Counted from the stretch's first letter, positions 1 through 12,755 are shown. The stretch: DNA of 64,000 nucleotides from Phymorhynchus buccinoides (GCA_017654935.2 CM065712.1:1-64000); one strand, 5' to 3'. Notes: a model not told the origin generated them from the letters alone. Program-made: numbers and translations.

Positions 1-1329
1 TAGAAAAGGAAATATAATAATGGTAGAAAGCTTACAGGAAATAATGGGTATAAAAATAAGATAGATATATACAACCTATATATATCAAGATTACTTAATT
101 TTATATTCCAAATAGCATATTGACCAAACATTACTGTCCTCTAATTTTTGGTTACAAGGTGGGCATTCAACTTTCACTAATATAAAATATTAGAAGAAGA
201 AAGAAAACAGTTAGGGTTCGTAGGGTCCTTGAACATTGAAAGTACCTTGAAATTGACCATGCCTTTTCCGGGCTTGAAGCTTAAAAACAGCAGGGCCCAA
301 GTCTCCTGTAAGGTCATGGCGATTTCACAGAATCTCTGACCACGTCACTTTCTCAATCCGTAAAGTCATCTCTCCTTTCCCCAAAAATTGAGTAAACTAT
401 ACAATAAATATAAAACCTTTTTAAGGTCTACCGTGGGTCGATCACAGCAGCGATTTTGGCGCTGTTGTCTGCTGCTGAGTTACTTCCCTTTACCGTACTT
501 TCCCCCGTTTTCCAACAATGGAGACAAAACATAATCAGAGCGTTAGCTCAGTCAACATATAGGTCGACTGAAGCTAGCTTCACAGTGTGCAAGAAATAAC
601 TTTACATCAACCATCAGGCGAGGTCTGTAAAGGCCATTGTCAATGCCTGTGGCCAGAAGCACAAGCCCTCAGGCGGAAACTAACCGACATTGACCGTATG
701 CCAAGTAACAGTACCTACCGCAGTCCCTGGGCTCCAATTTTCATTGGACTCTATTAATGGTTTCAGAAGCCAAAATGATCTTTTCAGTTTTACTCCTGCA
801 TTCTTCCTTTCTGCGGTGGGATAAGTTTAGGACAGGGATCGGTTTGCATATATGGCCCGGATAGGTTAGGTTAAGGGAGTGGTTAGAATGAAACAAAAAT
901 CAGACAAATGGACGCTTATTATCCAATGAAATTGACCTTAAAGTAGCTGGATCCAGACTAGCAGATAGCTTGATGCCAGATTGAGTCCCTTGACAATTTA
1001 GTAACTGGTCCTGGAAGTCTGCTTTTTTTGACACCGATCTGTACAAACTTCCTGATTGGATCTTTGGCTTCATCCACATTAATTTGGTTTTTTTATGTTC
1101 TGACAATTTTTTTTTACATTTCTTCTCTAACATCCTATTTAATCTCAACCCACAACACATAAAGAAGGCCATGTTATCAAATAAGCCTACAATTACAATT
1201 GAAAAATTATTATTATTATTATTATTATACGCTTCCTTCTATATTGAACAAACTCGGTCATGCATTTCCTGACTCAAGGCTTGGATGACTGACACGACTC
1301 GAACTTAACAAAAGACAAGACGAATTCTT
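1..1329. other. Non-repetitive DNA, no gene recognised
   Basis: AT-rich single-copy-looking sequence. Open frames are short (90 codons or fewer), overlap on both strands and match no family I know. There is a short (ATT)n run near its end. No splice-bounded exon or RNA gene is visible. A word resembling a tRNA A box near 543 has no matching B box. Confidence 0.6.
1206..1229. repeat. (ATT)n microsatellite
   Basis: About eight ATT units in a row. Such runs end the L2/CR1-like elements seen elsewhere in the window, so it could be an old element tail, but no element body can be read upstream. Confidence 0.85.
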
Positions 1330-2267
1330 TTCATTGTCCCCAGAGTCTTTGTCTAACAACTCCCTTCCTACTTCGAGTCCAACTAGAGAACTCTCATTCG
1401 CTGTCTGCAAGCGTTTGTCAATCTTGGCTTCACACTGCCAACCTTTCTTTTCAAACTCAAAATTTTCTCTGTTCTGTCGTGCTTGCTATCTACAACTCCG
1501 CTCATTGCTTCTGTTCGTCATCTTCTCTCTGAGACTCCAACCAAACTCGCATCTCTGCCTTTGTTCTCTTCCACTTATACTACCGCATTCCCTTTCTTGC
1601 TGGTTGCCCACAAAATCTTCTCACTAAATTAGCGAAATTCAGAACAATCTCTGTCGCGCCTTGTACTGAGGTGTTTCAAATTCTCTCACTCTACCCCAAT
1701 GCTTGAATCTCTTTCACTGGCTTCCGGTCGGAAGGCGTATCGAATACAGCTCTCTCTGCCTGTTACAATCCCTTAATGGTCCTGGCGTCCTCCTTATCTC
1801 GCTGATCTCCTGAATCCTGTACACCTCGTTTAACGACGCTCCTCTTTCTGACACTTTCTCTCCTCCAGATCCCTCGTTACTGCGTCCAGACCCTTTGCGA
1901 ACGCTCCTTCTCTTTCCGGCCCCTCACTTGGAAATAACTCCCTTTACCTCTCCATTCTGCCAAGTCCCTTTCTTCAATGAGTCTTCGCTCAAACTAACTT
2001 TTCAAATCATAGCACTGTATATTTTCTTTCAAAGTACTGTCCCCTTCATCCGCTGTGTTTTGTGTGCATTTGGGGCATTAGTATGTGTGTGCGTTGTGGT
2101 CTGTTTAGTGCGTGCGGTGTCTGTTTATAGTACATGCGTCATGCCGCGCACGGGGTGTGTATAATAATATTTTTGTCATTTATTTTTATTGGCTTGTTGG
2201 TTTATTCATTTATTATTATAAGCCTAGGGCTTTTTTTTAAATAGGCGCTATAAATGCTTATTATTAT
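1330..2267 (+). mobile_element. Decayed L2/CR1-like non-LTR retrotransposon, RT C-terminal part and 3' end
   Basis: Translated pieces in shifting frames match, in order, the better preserved element at 58305-59661. An LSASV...LSFQTQ stretch near 1400-1450 matches LSASVRNLG...LSFKQH. RACYLQLR near 1480 matches KACYLELR. HWLPVGRRIEY near 1710 matches HWLPVQSRIDY, followed by a KSLNG-like word and a degraded APxLWNSLP block near 1920. The 3' part ends in GGCGCTATAAATG and a short (ATT)n tail at about 2245-2267. There are several frameshifts and stops and the 5' end is missing, so it is a dead fragment of the same family. Boundaries are approximate. Confidence 0.75.
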
Positions 2268-2290
2268 TACCTCGGCCAGAGGCCGAGGTA
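2268..2290. other. Perfect 10-bp inverted repeat (hairpin)
   Basis: TACCTCGGCC and GGCCGAGGTA are perfect reverse complements separated by AGA. It sits directly at the 3' (ATT)n tail of the preceding retrotransposon, so it could be the edge of another inserted element or a favoured target. Function unknown. Confidence 0.8.
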
Positions 2291-3120
2291 GTGCGATCGG
2301 TGTGTGTAAAAACTACTCGTTTGGATTATTGGTTCAATATAGGGACGGGTAACCGGTTAAAAAGGAAGCTTCCTTGCGTTAATCAACCCCGTGCTGACTT
2401 GACTTGAAACCAATGTTCTTCTTTGGGCTATGGCTTTCCCCCCAGCTTTATTTCGTACTAGTGAACAGATCGCTTTCAAATTTTGTGTAGTGGTGTGCAT
2501 GGTGCAGGAAGTTTGTATAAAGTTCAGCTGTATCTCGTTAAACTACTTGAACATAATTGCTGTCAAGATTCTGGGCTATGTACTATTTAATGTTTCTGTA
2601 TAGGGGTGGACGTGGTGTGTTTATTGGGGGGGGGGGGGACAACACATAACTCTGTCTGGCCGGGTTTGCAGTGTCACATGCGTTTGCTCTGCCGCTCGGT
2701 GTGCCCTTGTTATTATTATACATATTCATCTGACACCAAACAATAAAACTAAAAGAATCATGTTTATAACAATATATCCTACATTCATTGAAAAATTATT
2801 ATTATTGTTTATACATTCCTTTCTTTACCTGCAGCTTCATCATAGGCCGTGTACGTTTCCAATTATATGTACATTTTTTTTCCATAGTCCCTCCATTATC
2901 ACAAGACAATTCCAACCATAGCGACTTTCAGCCAATTTTTCAAAGCTGTCCAGACATGGATTGGTTTTACTTGCTTACAGTTAGATTTATATTTGGTAAA
3001 ATTTAGCAACAGATGATCAGGAGCCAATGACTTTATCTGTTTTTTTGTTTTTGTTGTCCATCCTTAGCAAAGCTAGAGTTTTTTCTGATAGATTCAAAAT
3101 GATGTTTTGGTTGCAACATT
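2291..3120. other. Non-repetitive DNA, no gene recognised
   Basis: No supported gene. It contains a G13 run at 2626-2638 and small TTA/ATT clusters near 2710 and 2795. A 72-codon plus-strand frame from 2788 has no recognisable domain. Confidence 0.6.
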
Positions 3121-4351
3121 GAGAGTAGACAGTAGGGGGGCTGAAGTAAGACCAGTAGGGGGGAGGGCTGATAATAGACCAGTAGGGGCTGGAGTAGACC
3201 AGTAGGGGGCTGAGAGTAGACCGTAGGGGCCTGAGAGTAACCGTCTGGGGCTGAGAGTAGACCGGTAGGGGGCTGAGAGTAGACCAGTAGGGGGGCTGAG
3301 ACGTAACCAGGAGGGGGCTGAGAGTAGAACCATTATGGGGGGCTGAGAGGAGACCAGTAGGGGGGGCTGAGAGTAGACCGAGGGGGGCTGAGAGTAGCCG
3401 GTAGGGCTGAGAGTAGACGGTAGGGGGCTGAGAGTAGAACCGGTAGGGGGCTGAGATAGACCAGTAGGGGGCTGAGTGTAGACCGTTAGGGGGGCTGGAG
3501 TAGACGAACCGTAGGGGGGGGCTGAGAGTAGACCAGTAGGGGGGCTGATAAGTAGACCATTAGGGTGGCTGAGAGTAATCGGTGGGTGGCTGAGTAGAAC
3601 CGGTGGGCTGATTGAGACCGGTAGGGGTGCTGATAGTAGCCGGTAGGGCTGAGAGTAGACGGTATGGGGGCTAGAGATATACGCGTAGGGGGCTGGAGTG
3701 CCCATTAGGGGGGCTGAGAGTAGACCGGTAGGGTTGGCTGAGAGTAGACCTGAGGTGGGCTGATAGTAACCGGTAGGGGGTCTGAGAGTAGACCGGTAAG
3801 GTGGGCTGAGAGTAGACCGTAGGGGGGCTTTAGAGAGACCGTATGGGGCTGAGAGTAGTACCTGTAGGTGTCTGAGAGTGAACCGTTAGGCGGTCGAGTA
3901 GACCGGTAGGGGGGCTGAGAGTAAGTACCATAAGGGGGCTGAGAGTATGAACGGTAGGGTGCTGAGGGTAGACCAGTAGGGGGCTTGAGGATAACCGGTA
4001 GGGGGGCTGAAGTAGGCCATTAGGGGGGCTGATAGACCGGTAGGGGGCTGAGAGTAGACCGGTAGGGGGCTGAGAGGTAGACCAGTAGGGGGCTGAGAGT
4101 AGATCGTGTAGGGGGCTGAGTGACCGGTATAGGGGGCTGATAGACCGTAGGGGGCTGAAGAGTAGACCGGTAGGGGGCTTAGAGTAGACCATAGGGGGGG
4201 CTGAGAGTAGAACCAGTTAGGGGGGCTGAGAGTAGACCTATAGGGGGCTTAGAGTAGACCGGTAGGGGGGCTGAGAGTAGACCTTAGGGGGGCTGATAGT
4301 AGCCATATGGGGGGCTGAGAAGTCAGACCAGTGAGGGGGCTGAAGTAGACC
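3121..4351. repeat. 22-bp minisatellite, about 55 copies
   Basis: The unit reads roughly GTAGACCGGTAGGGGGCTGA plus GA. It is G-rich on the plus strand and could form G-quadruplexes. Copies differ mainly by single-base losses and by the length of the G run. Minus-strand frames of up to 203 codons (SxPPTGLLSAP-like) are products of the repeat. Confidence 0.95.
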
Positions 4352-4420
4352 GCGAGAAGCCAAGATATTGGACGCGAGACCCGGAGTACAATCCTGCGGT
4401 GAGGGTCGAAGCCGGATGGA

Positions 4421-6251
4421 ACAAAGGTGAAGAAGCTGAAAACATAACCTGAAACGATCTATTTCCCGGCCCTGGGAGAGACAAGGTGAAGAGCTGAAAA
4501 CATAGCCTGAAACAGATCTATTTCCCACCACTGGAGAGACAAGGTGAAGATCTGAACAACATAGCCTTAAAGCGATCTATTTCCCAGCCACTGGGAGAGA
4601 CGAAGGTGAAGAAGCTGAAAACATAGCCTGAAAACAGATCTTATTTCCCAGCCACTGGGAGAGACGAAGTAGAAGCGAAACATAACTGAAACAGATCATT
4701 TCCCCAGCCAGCTGGAAGACAAAGGTGAAGAACTGAAAACATAGCCTGAACAGATCTATTTCCCTGCCACTGTGGAGAGACAAGGTGAAGAAAGTCTGAA
4801 ACATAGCTGAAGACAGATCTATTTCCCGCCACTGGGAGAGACGAAGTAAGAAGCTGAAAACATAGCCTGACAGATCTATCTTTCCGAGCCATGGAGAGTA
4901 CAAAGGTGAGAAGCTGCAACATAACCTGAAACAGATCTATTTCCCAGCCACTGGGAGAGACAAAGTGAAGAAGCTGAAAACATAACTTAAACAGTCTATT
5001 TCCCAGCCACTGGGATAGACTAGGTGAATCAAGCCTGAAACATAACGCTGAAACTAGATCTTGTCCACCACCACTGGGCAGAGACGAAGTGAAGAAATCT
5101 GAAAACATAGCCCTGAACAGATCTATTTCCCGACCCACTGGGAGAGACGAGGTGAAGAAGCTGAACACTAGCCTGAAACGATCTAGTTCCAGCCACTGGG
5201 AGAGTACAAAGTGAGAACTGAAACATAACTGACAGATCTATTTCCCAGCCACTATGGAGAGACGAAGGTGAAGAGCTGAAACATAACCTAAACAGATCTA
5301 TTTCCCAGCCACTGGATAGGCGAAGTGAAAGAAGCTGAAAACTAGCCTAAACGATCTATTTTCCCAGCCACTGGAGAGCGAAGGTGAAGAAGCTGAAAAC
5401 ATAGCCTGAAACAGATCTATTTTCCCAGCCACTGGGAGAGTACAAGGTGAAGAGCTATAAAACATAGCTGAAACAGATCTATTTCCCGCCACTGAGAGAC
5501 CAAAGGTGAGACGCTGAAACATGAGCCTGAACAGATCTATTTTTTTTTTTTTCCCAGCCACTGTAGAGACGAAGGTGAAGAAGGCTGAAAACATAGCCTG
5601 AACCGATCTATTTCCCAGCCACCGGGAGAGACGAAGGTGATGAACTGAAAACATAACGCTTAACAATCTATTTCCCAGCCACTGGTAGAGACGACGGTGA
5701 GAAGCTGAAAAATAGCCTTAACGTATCTATTTTTCCCCAGCCTCTGGGAGAGACGAAGGTGAAGAAGCCTGAAAACATAACCTGGAAGACAGATCTATTT
5801 CCAGCCACTGGGAAGATCAAAGGTGAAGAGCTGAAAACATAGCCTGAACAGATCTATTTCCCACCACTGGGAAGACGAGGTGACGAAGCTGAAAATAAAC
5901 CTGAAACGTATCTGTTCCATCCCGTGTGGAGAGACGTAAGGTGAGAATCTGAAAACCTAGCCTGAACAGTCTATTTCCCAGCCCTGGGAGAGACCGCAGG
6001 GTGAAGAACTGAAAACATAGCCGGAAACAGATCTATTTCCCAGCCACTGGGAGAGACAAGGATGAAGAAGCTGAAAACATAACCTTAACCAGATCTAATT
6101 TCCCATCACTGGGAAGAGACTATAGGTGAAGAAGCTGAAACATAGCACTGAACAGATCTATTTCCCAGCCACTATGGGAGTCGACAACAGGTTAGGAAGC
6201 TGAAAACATAGCCTTAACCAGATCTATTTCCCAGCCACTGGAGAGACGAGG
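4421..6251. repeat. ~61-bp minisatellite, about 30 copies
   Basis: The unit runs from AAGGTGAAGAAGCTGAAAAC through ATAGCCTGAAACAGATCTAT to TTCCCAGCCACTGGGAGAGA. It contains a BglII-like AGATCT word and a small dyad, CCAGCCACTGG. Copies differ by many single-base deletions. A T13-14 run interrupts one unit near 5541. Minus-strand frames of 97-175 codons are artefacts. Confidence 0.95.
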
Positions 6252-6940
6252 GAACAACAAATGAACCGAAGACAAAGAATGAATCGAAATGTGTCGAGTA
6301 AAACACGGTTAAAAATTAACCAGAAATTTGATACAGACTAAACTGATGCTCATGGAAACGTTTGACCGAAAATTTCCGATTCAACCGTAAAATTTGACGA
6401 TAAAACTCTAACGAAAGATCAACCCCAAGGAGTGTATCTTAAATTAACCGGCAGAGATAACTTTTGACGTTTAAATAATCTTCTAAACTTGATTAGAGAT
6501 TTAGACATTGAAGTGAGAAAAGGAGAGACAAAATGTCCCGACTTGCCCTGACTAACTTCAAATCTTAAACCGTAGAAGGATGGACCCCGAATGGGGGTCC
6601 TGTACTAAACGACATTTTGACTATAAAATTCAAGTAATAGGACAATTAAAAATTTCCCCCAAAGGAGGTTTGTTTATACCAAAAACAGACTGAAAAGCAA
6701 AACGCTGACTCACTATCTTATAAAAGCGAGAATGCATGACACAAACCGGGTCCTGAGAACGAAATATCAACACGGAAGAGGCTAACTAATTAGCTCAACA
6801 TGAAAAATATCAAACAAATCACGTCGAAAGAAGCTAGATAGAGAAGTGCCAAGCAGGAACAAACCCACCAGATAGTGTTAGGGTTAGGGTTCGGGATAAC
6901 CCTAGCACAAAAGGCCGAAAAACGGAAGGCATGCTGGTCC
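6252..6940. other. Non-repetitive spacer, no gene recognised
   Basis: AT-rich spacer between two arrays. A perfect 7-bp hairpin lies at 6582-6600 (GGACCCC, loop GAATG, GGGGTCC). A stretch near 6390-6465 stays open for about 26 codons in one plus frame, but no family is recognised and stops bound it. Telomere-like words occur near 6877. Confidence 0.55.
6877..6904. repeat. Short telomere-like fold-back
   Basis: GTTAGGGTTAGGGTTCGGG is followed at once by ATAACCCTAG, so two TTAGGG words face one CCCTA word. Too short to be a telomere; it is an interstitial trace or chance. Confidence 0.6.
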
Positions 6941-7980
6941 CAAGGGAGGGACAATGTTGAAAATTGGAGTGACTGAAAGGTCATGGTACCACTGTGAAAA
7001 TTGAAAGTGACTTGAAAGGGTCATGGGGAACAATGGTGAAATTGAAAGTGACGAAAGGTCTGGGAGAACATGGTGTGAAATTGAAGTGACTGGGGGGGAA
7101 GTCATGGGGACATGGTGGAAAATTGGAAAAGTGACTTGAAAGGTCATGTGGACATGGGGACATTGAAAGTGACTTGAAAGGTCATGGGGACATGGTGGAA
7201 CAATTGAAAAAGTGGACTTGAAGGTCAGGGACAATGGTGGAAAATTGAAAAGTGACGTGAACGGTCATGATGGGACAATGGTGGGAGTTGAAAGTTCTAT
7301 CTTTGAAGAGTCAATGGGGGCATGGTGGAAAAATTGAAAAAATTACTTGAAGGTCCTGGGGACAATGGTGAGAAATTGAAGAGTGACTTGATAAGGTGCA
7401 TGGGACAATGGTGGAAAATTGAAAAGTGACTTGACGGTCATGGGACAATGGTTGAAAATAAAAGTGACTTGAAAGGTCCATGGGGAACCATGGTGGACAA
7501 TTGAAAATGACTTAAAGGTCATGGGGACAATGGTGGGAAATTGAGGTGACTTGAAACAGGGTCATGGGGTACAATGGTGGAAATTGAAAGTGACTTGGAA
7601 GGGTCATGGGAAATGGTGTAAAATTGAAAGTGCCTTGAAAGGTCATGGGGATAATGGTGGAAAATTAAAATGACTTGAAAGGTCATGGGGACAATGTGGG
7701 ACAATTGAAAAGTGACATGAAAGGTCATGGGGACATGGTGGATAATTGAAAAGTGACTTGAAAGGTCATGGGACAATGTGGAAAATTTGAAAAGAAGTGC
7801 TTGAGGTCATGGTGAACAATGGTGGAAAATTGAAAGTGACTTGACGGTCATGGGGACAATGGGTGCAAATTGGAAATGACTTGACAGGTCATGGGACATG
7901 GTGGAAAATTGAAAAAGTTGCTGAAAGGTCATGGGGACAATGGTGGAAAATTGAAAGTGCTTGAAAGGTCCATGGGAGAC
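6941..7980. repeat. ~42-bp minisatellite, about 25 copies
   Basis: The unit reads GACTTGAAAGGTCATGGGGA then CAATGGTGGAAAATTGAAAA plus GT. Copies vary by single-base indels. Minus-strand frames (MTFQVTFQ, HHVPMTF-like) are repeat by-products. Confidence 0.95.
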
Positions 7981-8127
7981 CACGTGGCAAGGGCGAAAGG
8001 GACGTAACCCTAGCCCACTATGAGTGGTCTGACTGTTTACTTTCGCTTTTATGCTTTGGCAGGTTGGTTTCCAGTTGGTTGGTGTTTATGCAAGTGTTTG
8101 TGCCAGTATGGTTAGTACAGATAGAAT

Positions 8128-10035
8128 GTAACCATCTGAAACAGTTTCTCTACCATCCTTCAGCACCAAAGTACAGTTCTCACCAATGTTTAGCATAAGT
8201 AAACGTTTCTTACCATGTTTAACACAAAGTACAGTTCGCTCACCAATGTTTAGCACAAAGGTACAGTTCTAAGTACAGTTCTCCCAATGTTTAACACAAA
8301 GTACAGTTCCTCCACAATTGTTTAGCCGAAGTACATTCTAGGTACAGTTCCTCACCAATGTTTTAGCACAAAGTACAGTTCTTACAATTTTAGCAAAATA
8401 CAGTTCTTACCAATGTTTAGCACAAAGTACAGTTTCTTACCAGTTTACACAAAGTACAGTTCTCACCATGTTTAGCACAAAAGTAAAGTTCTTACCAATG
8501 TTTATCACAAAGTACAGTTCTCACCAATGTTTACACTAGTACAGTTCTCACCAATGTTTGCACTAATTACAGTTTCTCACCAAGGTTTTAGCACTACGTA
8601 CCGTTCTAAGTACAGTTTATATTACCTATGTTTTAGCACAAGTACGTTTTTACCAATGTTTAGTCACTAGTACAGTTCTTACCAATGTTTACACTAAGTA
8701 ACAGTTTAGTACAGTTTCTTACCATGTTTAGCACAAGTAACAGTACTCTTTACCAATGTTTAGCACTAAGACACAGTCTAAGTACAGTTTCTTAACCAAT
8801 GTTGTAACACTAAGTCAGTTCTCACCACTGTTTACCAAAGTACAGTTCTTACCCAATGCTTAACCTAAGTACAGTTCTCCCAATCTTACACAAGTACAAG
8901 TTTCTACGCAATGTTTTAACCCCAAAGTACAGTTTCTTACCAGTGTTTAGCAACTAAGTACGTTCTGAAGTCCGTTTCTCACCATGTTTACACAAAGTAC
9001 AGTTCTTAACCAATGCTTAGCACAAGTACAGTTATCACCAATGTTTATGCACAAGTACAGTTTTTACCAATGTTTAGCACAAGTCAGTCTCACCAATGTT
9101 GTAAACACAAGTACAGTTCTTACAATGTTTAGCACAAGAGTGAACAGTCTCTACCAATTTTTGACACAAAGTACAGTTCTTACCAATGTTTAGGGCACCA
9201 AATCAGTTCCATTTACCAATGTTACCACAAAGTACAGTTCTTACCAAGGTTAGCACTTAAGTACAGTTCTAATTACAGTTCTCACCAATGTTTAGCACAA
9301 AGTACGTTTCTTACCATGCTTAACACGAAGTGCAGTTCTTACCAATGTTTTAGCACAAAGTGTTACGTTCTTACCATGTTTAACACAATTACAGTTATCA
9401 AAACGCATAATGTCCAGAGTACCAGATATGACATGTACCATTTGATAACAGTTCTCACCATGTTTTAGCACGAAGTAAGTTTTTTACCAATGTTTAGCAC
9501 AAGTACAGTTCTCCCAATGTTTAACACAGAGTTGCAGTTCCTTACACAAGGTTTTAGCACAAAGTACAGTTCCTCGACCAATGTTTAACACAAAGTACAG
9601 TTCTTACCAATTTTAGCACTAAGTACAGTTCTACCATGTTTACACAAAGACATTTTTTACCAATGTTTAGCACAAACTAACAGTTCTCACCAATGTTTAA
9701 CACCAGTACATTTTTACCATGTTTAACACAAAGTACAGTTTCTTACACAATTTTTAGCGCTAAGTAACAGTTCTTTACCCATGTTTAACACAAAGTACAG
9801 TTCTCCCACTGTTTACAACAAAGTTAAGTTTTTCCCAATGTTTACACAAGGTACATTTCTTACCAATGTTTTAAAACAAAAGACAGTTCTGACCAAATGT
9901 TAACACTAATTACGTTATCAAACAAGAATGTCCAAGTACAGGATTGATGTACCATCTGATAACAGTTTCTCACAATGCTTTAGCACTCAGTACAGTTCTT
10001 AACCAATTGCTTAGCAACAAATTAAAGTTTCCAAA
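8128..10035. repeat. 29-bp minisatellite with longer higher-order blocks
   Basis: The basic unit is AATGTTTAGCACAAAGTACA plus GTTCTCACC, about 60 copies. Some units carry a partial duplication (TAAGTACAGTTC), for example near 8270, 8340, 8608, 8780 and 9268. A distinct segment with TAATGTCC...GTACCATxTGATAACAG occurs near 9400-9450 and 9915-9965, and its end also opens the array near 8128, so the array consists of at least three larger blocks. Confidence 0.93.
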
Positions 10036-10937
10036 CAACAATGTCCCGACTAGAGTAGCAGACGTGAAACTTCTATCTCCATGACTTGGACTCCATCTTT
10101 TAGAGCATGTTCGAAGATTTTTTGTACAATTGTGTAAAACCAACCATTCTCTCTAAACACACACACGACACACACACCATTTACCATTCTCCCTCTTTGT
10201 ACACATGCATTTTTCCTTGATCACTACTCCATTATTTAGTATTATTTAGAGAAAATTTTTTAGCTATTCACTTTAGCTCTAAGTCGCTTTTACAATTGCC
10301 TAAAATTATTCATATTAAAACAACGCGCTTATACTCTCCCCACTATCCTTCACATTCTACCACACACACAACACACACACGCCGAGCGCACAACCCAAGA
10401 ATATGTTACTATTTAACTAATATAGATATAAATGCATATACATCATAAAATAACATGTTACAATCACATGACATTAAAAATCAATTTTCAATTATCTAAA
10501 CAAGTTTCCACATTCACAACTACAAAAGTTGTATACAAAAATGTAATAAAAAGTACCACAAGGTTCACAAACATTCAAATAGACAAACACGCTCATAAAT
10601 CAAATTAAGACATACTCCTATGTCACCGCATCTCACAGGTTTAAAACCAAAAAAATAATTAGATTTAATGTTACCATACTTAAAAGAAAATGTATTCCAC
10701 ATAATATCCCTTCCAGATACAGACACCCACACACACACTGGACGCATCGCAGAGAGAGAGAGAGAGAGAGAGAGGAGAGGAGGGAGAGATGCGACGTTGT
10801 GAAAATAATGAGGGAACTGACGTTATGACTCAAAGCTACACACCACGGCACGCACACACGACACGCACACGCACACACCACAGCACAGACACAAACTCAC
10901 AGACACAGAACTCCCCATTTTACAACACTGTTCCAAG
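10036..10937. other. AT-rich spacer with simple repeats, no gene recognised
   Basis: Mostly AT-rich, with CA-rich patches near 10158-10180, 10360-10395 and 10845-10905 and a GA run at 10751-10789. Short open frames on both strands follow the CA and GA repeats and show no domain. Confidence 0.65.
10751..10789. repeat. (AG)n microsatellite
   Basis: Twelve uninterrupted AG units and then interrupted GAGAGG words. Confidence 0.95.
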
Positions 10938-11732
10938 TATTGGGGTGTTTGTGTTTTGTGTTTTTCCTCACAATCTCTAACATGCCCACTCTCTGCTGAC
11001 CAACTATCTGTGTTTGTGTGTTTTCCTCACAATCTTCTAACATGCCCCCTCTCTGCTGAACAACTATCTGTGTGTGTGTGTTTTTCTCACAATTCTTCTA
11101 ACATGCCCACCTCTGCTGAACGCAACTATCTGTGTGTGTGTGTTTTCTCACAATCTCTAACTGCCCACTCTCTCCTGCTGAACCCACTATCTGTGTGGTG
11201 TGTGTTTGCTCACATCTTCTACATGCCCACATCCTACTGAACCACTATCTGTGTGTGTGTATTTTCCTCACAATCTCTACATCCCAACTCTCTGCTGTGA
11301 GGACCACTATTTGTGTGTGTGTGTTTTCTCACTATCTTCTAACATGCCCGCTCTCTGCTGAACCACTATCTGTGTGGTGTGTGTTTTCTCACAATCTTCT
11401 AACATCCACTCTCTGACTGACGCAACTATTTGTGTGTGTGTGTTTTTTCCTCACATCTTCGAACATGCCCACTCTACCATGCTCTGCTGAACACTCTCTG
11501 TGTGTGTGTGTTTTCCTCACAATCTTCTAAACAATGCCCACTCTCTGCTGAACCACTATTCTGTGTGTGTGTTTTTTTCTCACATCTTCTAAATGCCCAC
11601 GGTCTCTGCTGACCACTATCTGTGTGTGTGTGTTCTCATCAATCTTCCCTAACATGCCACTCTCTGCTGAACACAACTATCTGTGTGTGTGTGTTTTCTC
11701 ACATCTTCTAACATCCACTCTCTGCTGAACCA
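10938..11732. repeat. ~60-bp minisatellite containing a GT run, 13 copies
   Basis: The unit reads CACTATCTGTGTGTGTGTGT, TTTCCTCACAATCTTCTAAC, ATGCCCACTCTCTGCTGAAC. The TCTGCTGA word recurs 13 times, about every 60 bp. A (GT)n microsatellite is therefore built into each unit. Plus-strand frames (ICVCVFSHN) are artefacts. Confidence 0.95.
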
Positions 11733-11745
11733 ACGATTTTTATTA

Positions 11746-12104
11746 ATCCATACGGTTGAACACCAAATAAAAAGCACATTCCATGATATCAGTTTAAAAT
11801 TTAATTATAGTAATTAATTCCATACTTTCCAACACTAATGATAAAAGCACATATCCTGATATCAGTTTAGCATTTAATTATAGTAATTAATTCCATACTT
11901 TGAACACCCATTATAAAAAGCACAATATCCATGCTATAAGTTTAACATTTAATTATAGTAATTATTCCATAATTTTGAACACCATGCTTAAAAGCACTAT
12001 CCTGATAATCATTTAACATTTAATTAAGTAATTGAATTTCCATACTTTTAACACCATATAATAACACATAAATCCATGCTATCAGTTTAACATTTAATTA
12101 TGAA
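11746..12104. repeat. ~73-bp AT-rich minisatellite, 5 copies
   Basis: Five copies of a unit with CCATACTTT, GAACACCATA, AAAAGCAC, ATCAGTTTAACATTTAATTA and TAGTAATTAATT. Copies differ by small indels. Confidence 0.9.
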
Positions 12105-12340
12105 TATTTATTTTTCTGTAAGAAAGAAACTTCTTAACAGAAGCTTTCTAAATAACAGAGCCTCCATCAATGAAATTATTTTCCTTGCAGGCTGACTATG
12201 ATTAACAGCAAAGCAAACCGGTTTTGCATCAAAGCACCGAACAGCAGCAAGAAACAACAGCAAGAACAGCAGCCAGACAGCAGCAAGAACACCCGCCATG
12301 AAAACTGAAACATGTTCGAACACAAACTCCTGACTAACGT

Positions 12341-12453
12341 GCCCGCATTCTTCTTTGTTATCCACTTCATCCAAACGATGCCCTCCTTCCTTCTTTGTTA
12401 TCACTTCATCCAAAACGATGCCCGCATTCTTCTTTGTGATCACTTTCATCCAA
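12341..12453. repeat. ~39-bp repeat, 3 copies
   Basis: Three copies of GCCCGCATTCTTCTTTGTTA followed by TCCACTTCATCCAAACGAT. Together with a CAGCAAGAA-rich stretch at 12245-12290 it produces a 113-codon minus-strand frame (12108-12449) with one hydrophobic segment. I do not regard that frame as a gene because half of it is this repeat. Confidence 0.85.
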
Positions 12454-12528
12454 TGTCACATGTTTTAATTATCTATTCCGCTTACACTACTTCCTTACCA
12501 TCACTGATTTTTTTTTCCCTGTTTAAAG

Positions 12529-12637
12529 ACCCCGCACGTCACGTTTCAAATCACATGTTTTCGTGTGTTTTCCTCTAATAGCTGTAAGGATCTAAGAATC
12601 TTCCTGCATAAGAGGGAATTGTACAAAACGTGCGGGT
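12529..12637. other. Long imperfect hairpin 1
   Basis: ACCCCGCACGT at 12529-12539 pairs with ACGTGCGGGT at 12628-12637 (one bulged C). Inside, TCCTCTAATA near 12571 faces TAAGAGGGA near 12609. The motif order matches the hairpin at 12756-12836, so the two look like copies of one element. Confidence 0.65.
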
Positions 12638-12755
12638 ATTTATAGGTTTGGCACCAGTCCCTTTTCTTCCGTCCCATGGAATTCCATATCATCCTTCTTG
12701 CGTCACATGGAATGCTATACATTCCTTTAACTATGTAGTATGTTTACAATCTTAC

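Noticed and set aside
540..560. tRNA A-box-like word (TAGCTCAGTC)
   Set aside because: No B box at the right distance and no cloverleaf.
6390..6465. Open stretch in the spacer reading KDQPQGVYLKLTGRDNF
   Set aside because: About 26 codons between stops, no known family; within chance for this composition.
12108..12449. 113-codon minus frame with a hydrophobic segment
   Set aside because: Half is the 39-bp triplicate and half a CAGCAAGAA-rich stretch; an overlapping frame is equally open.
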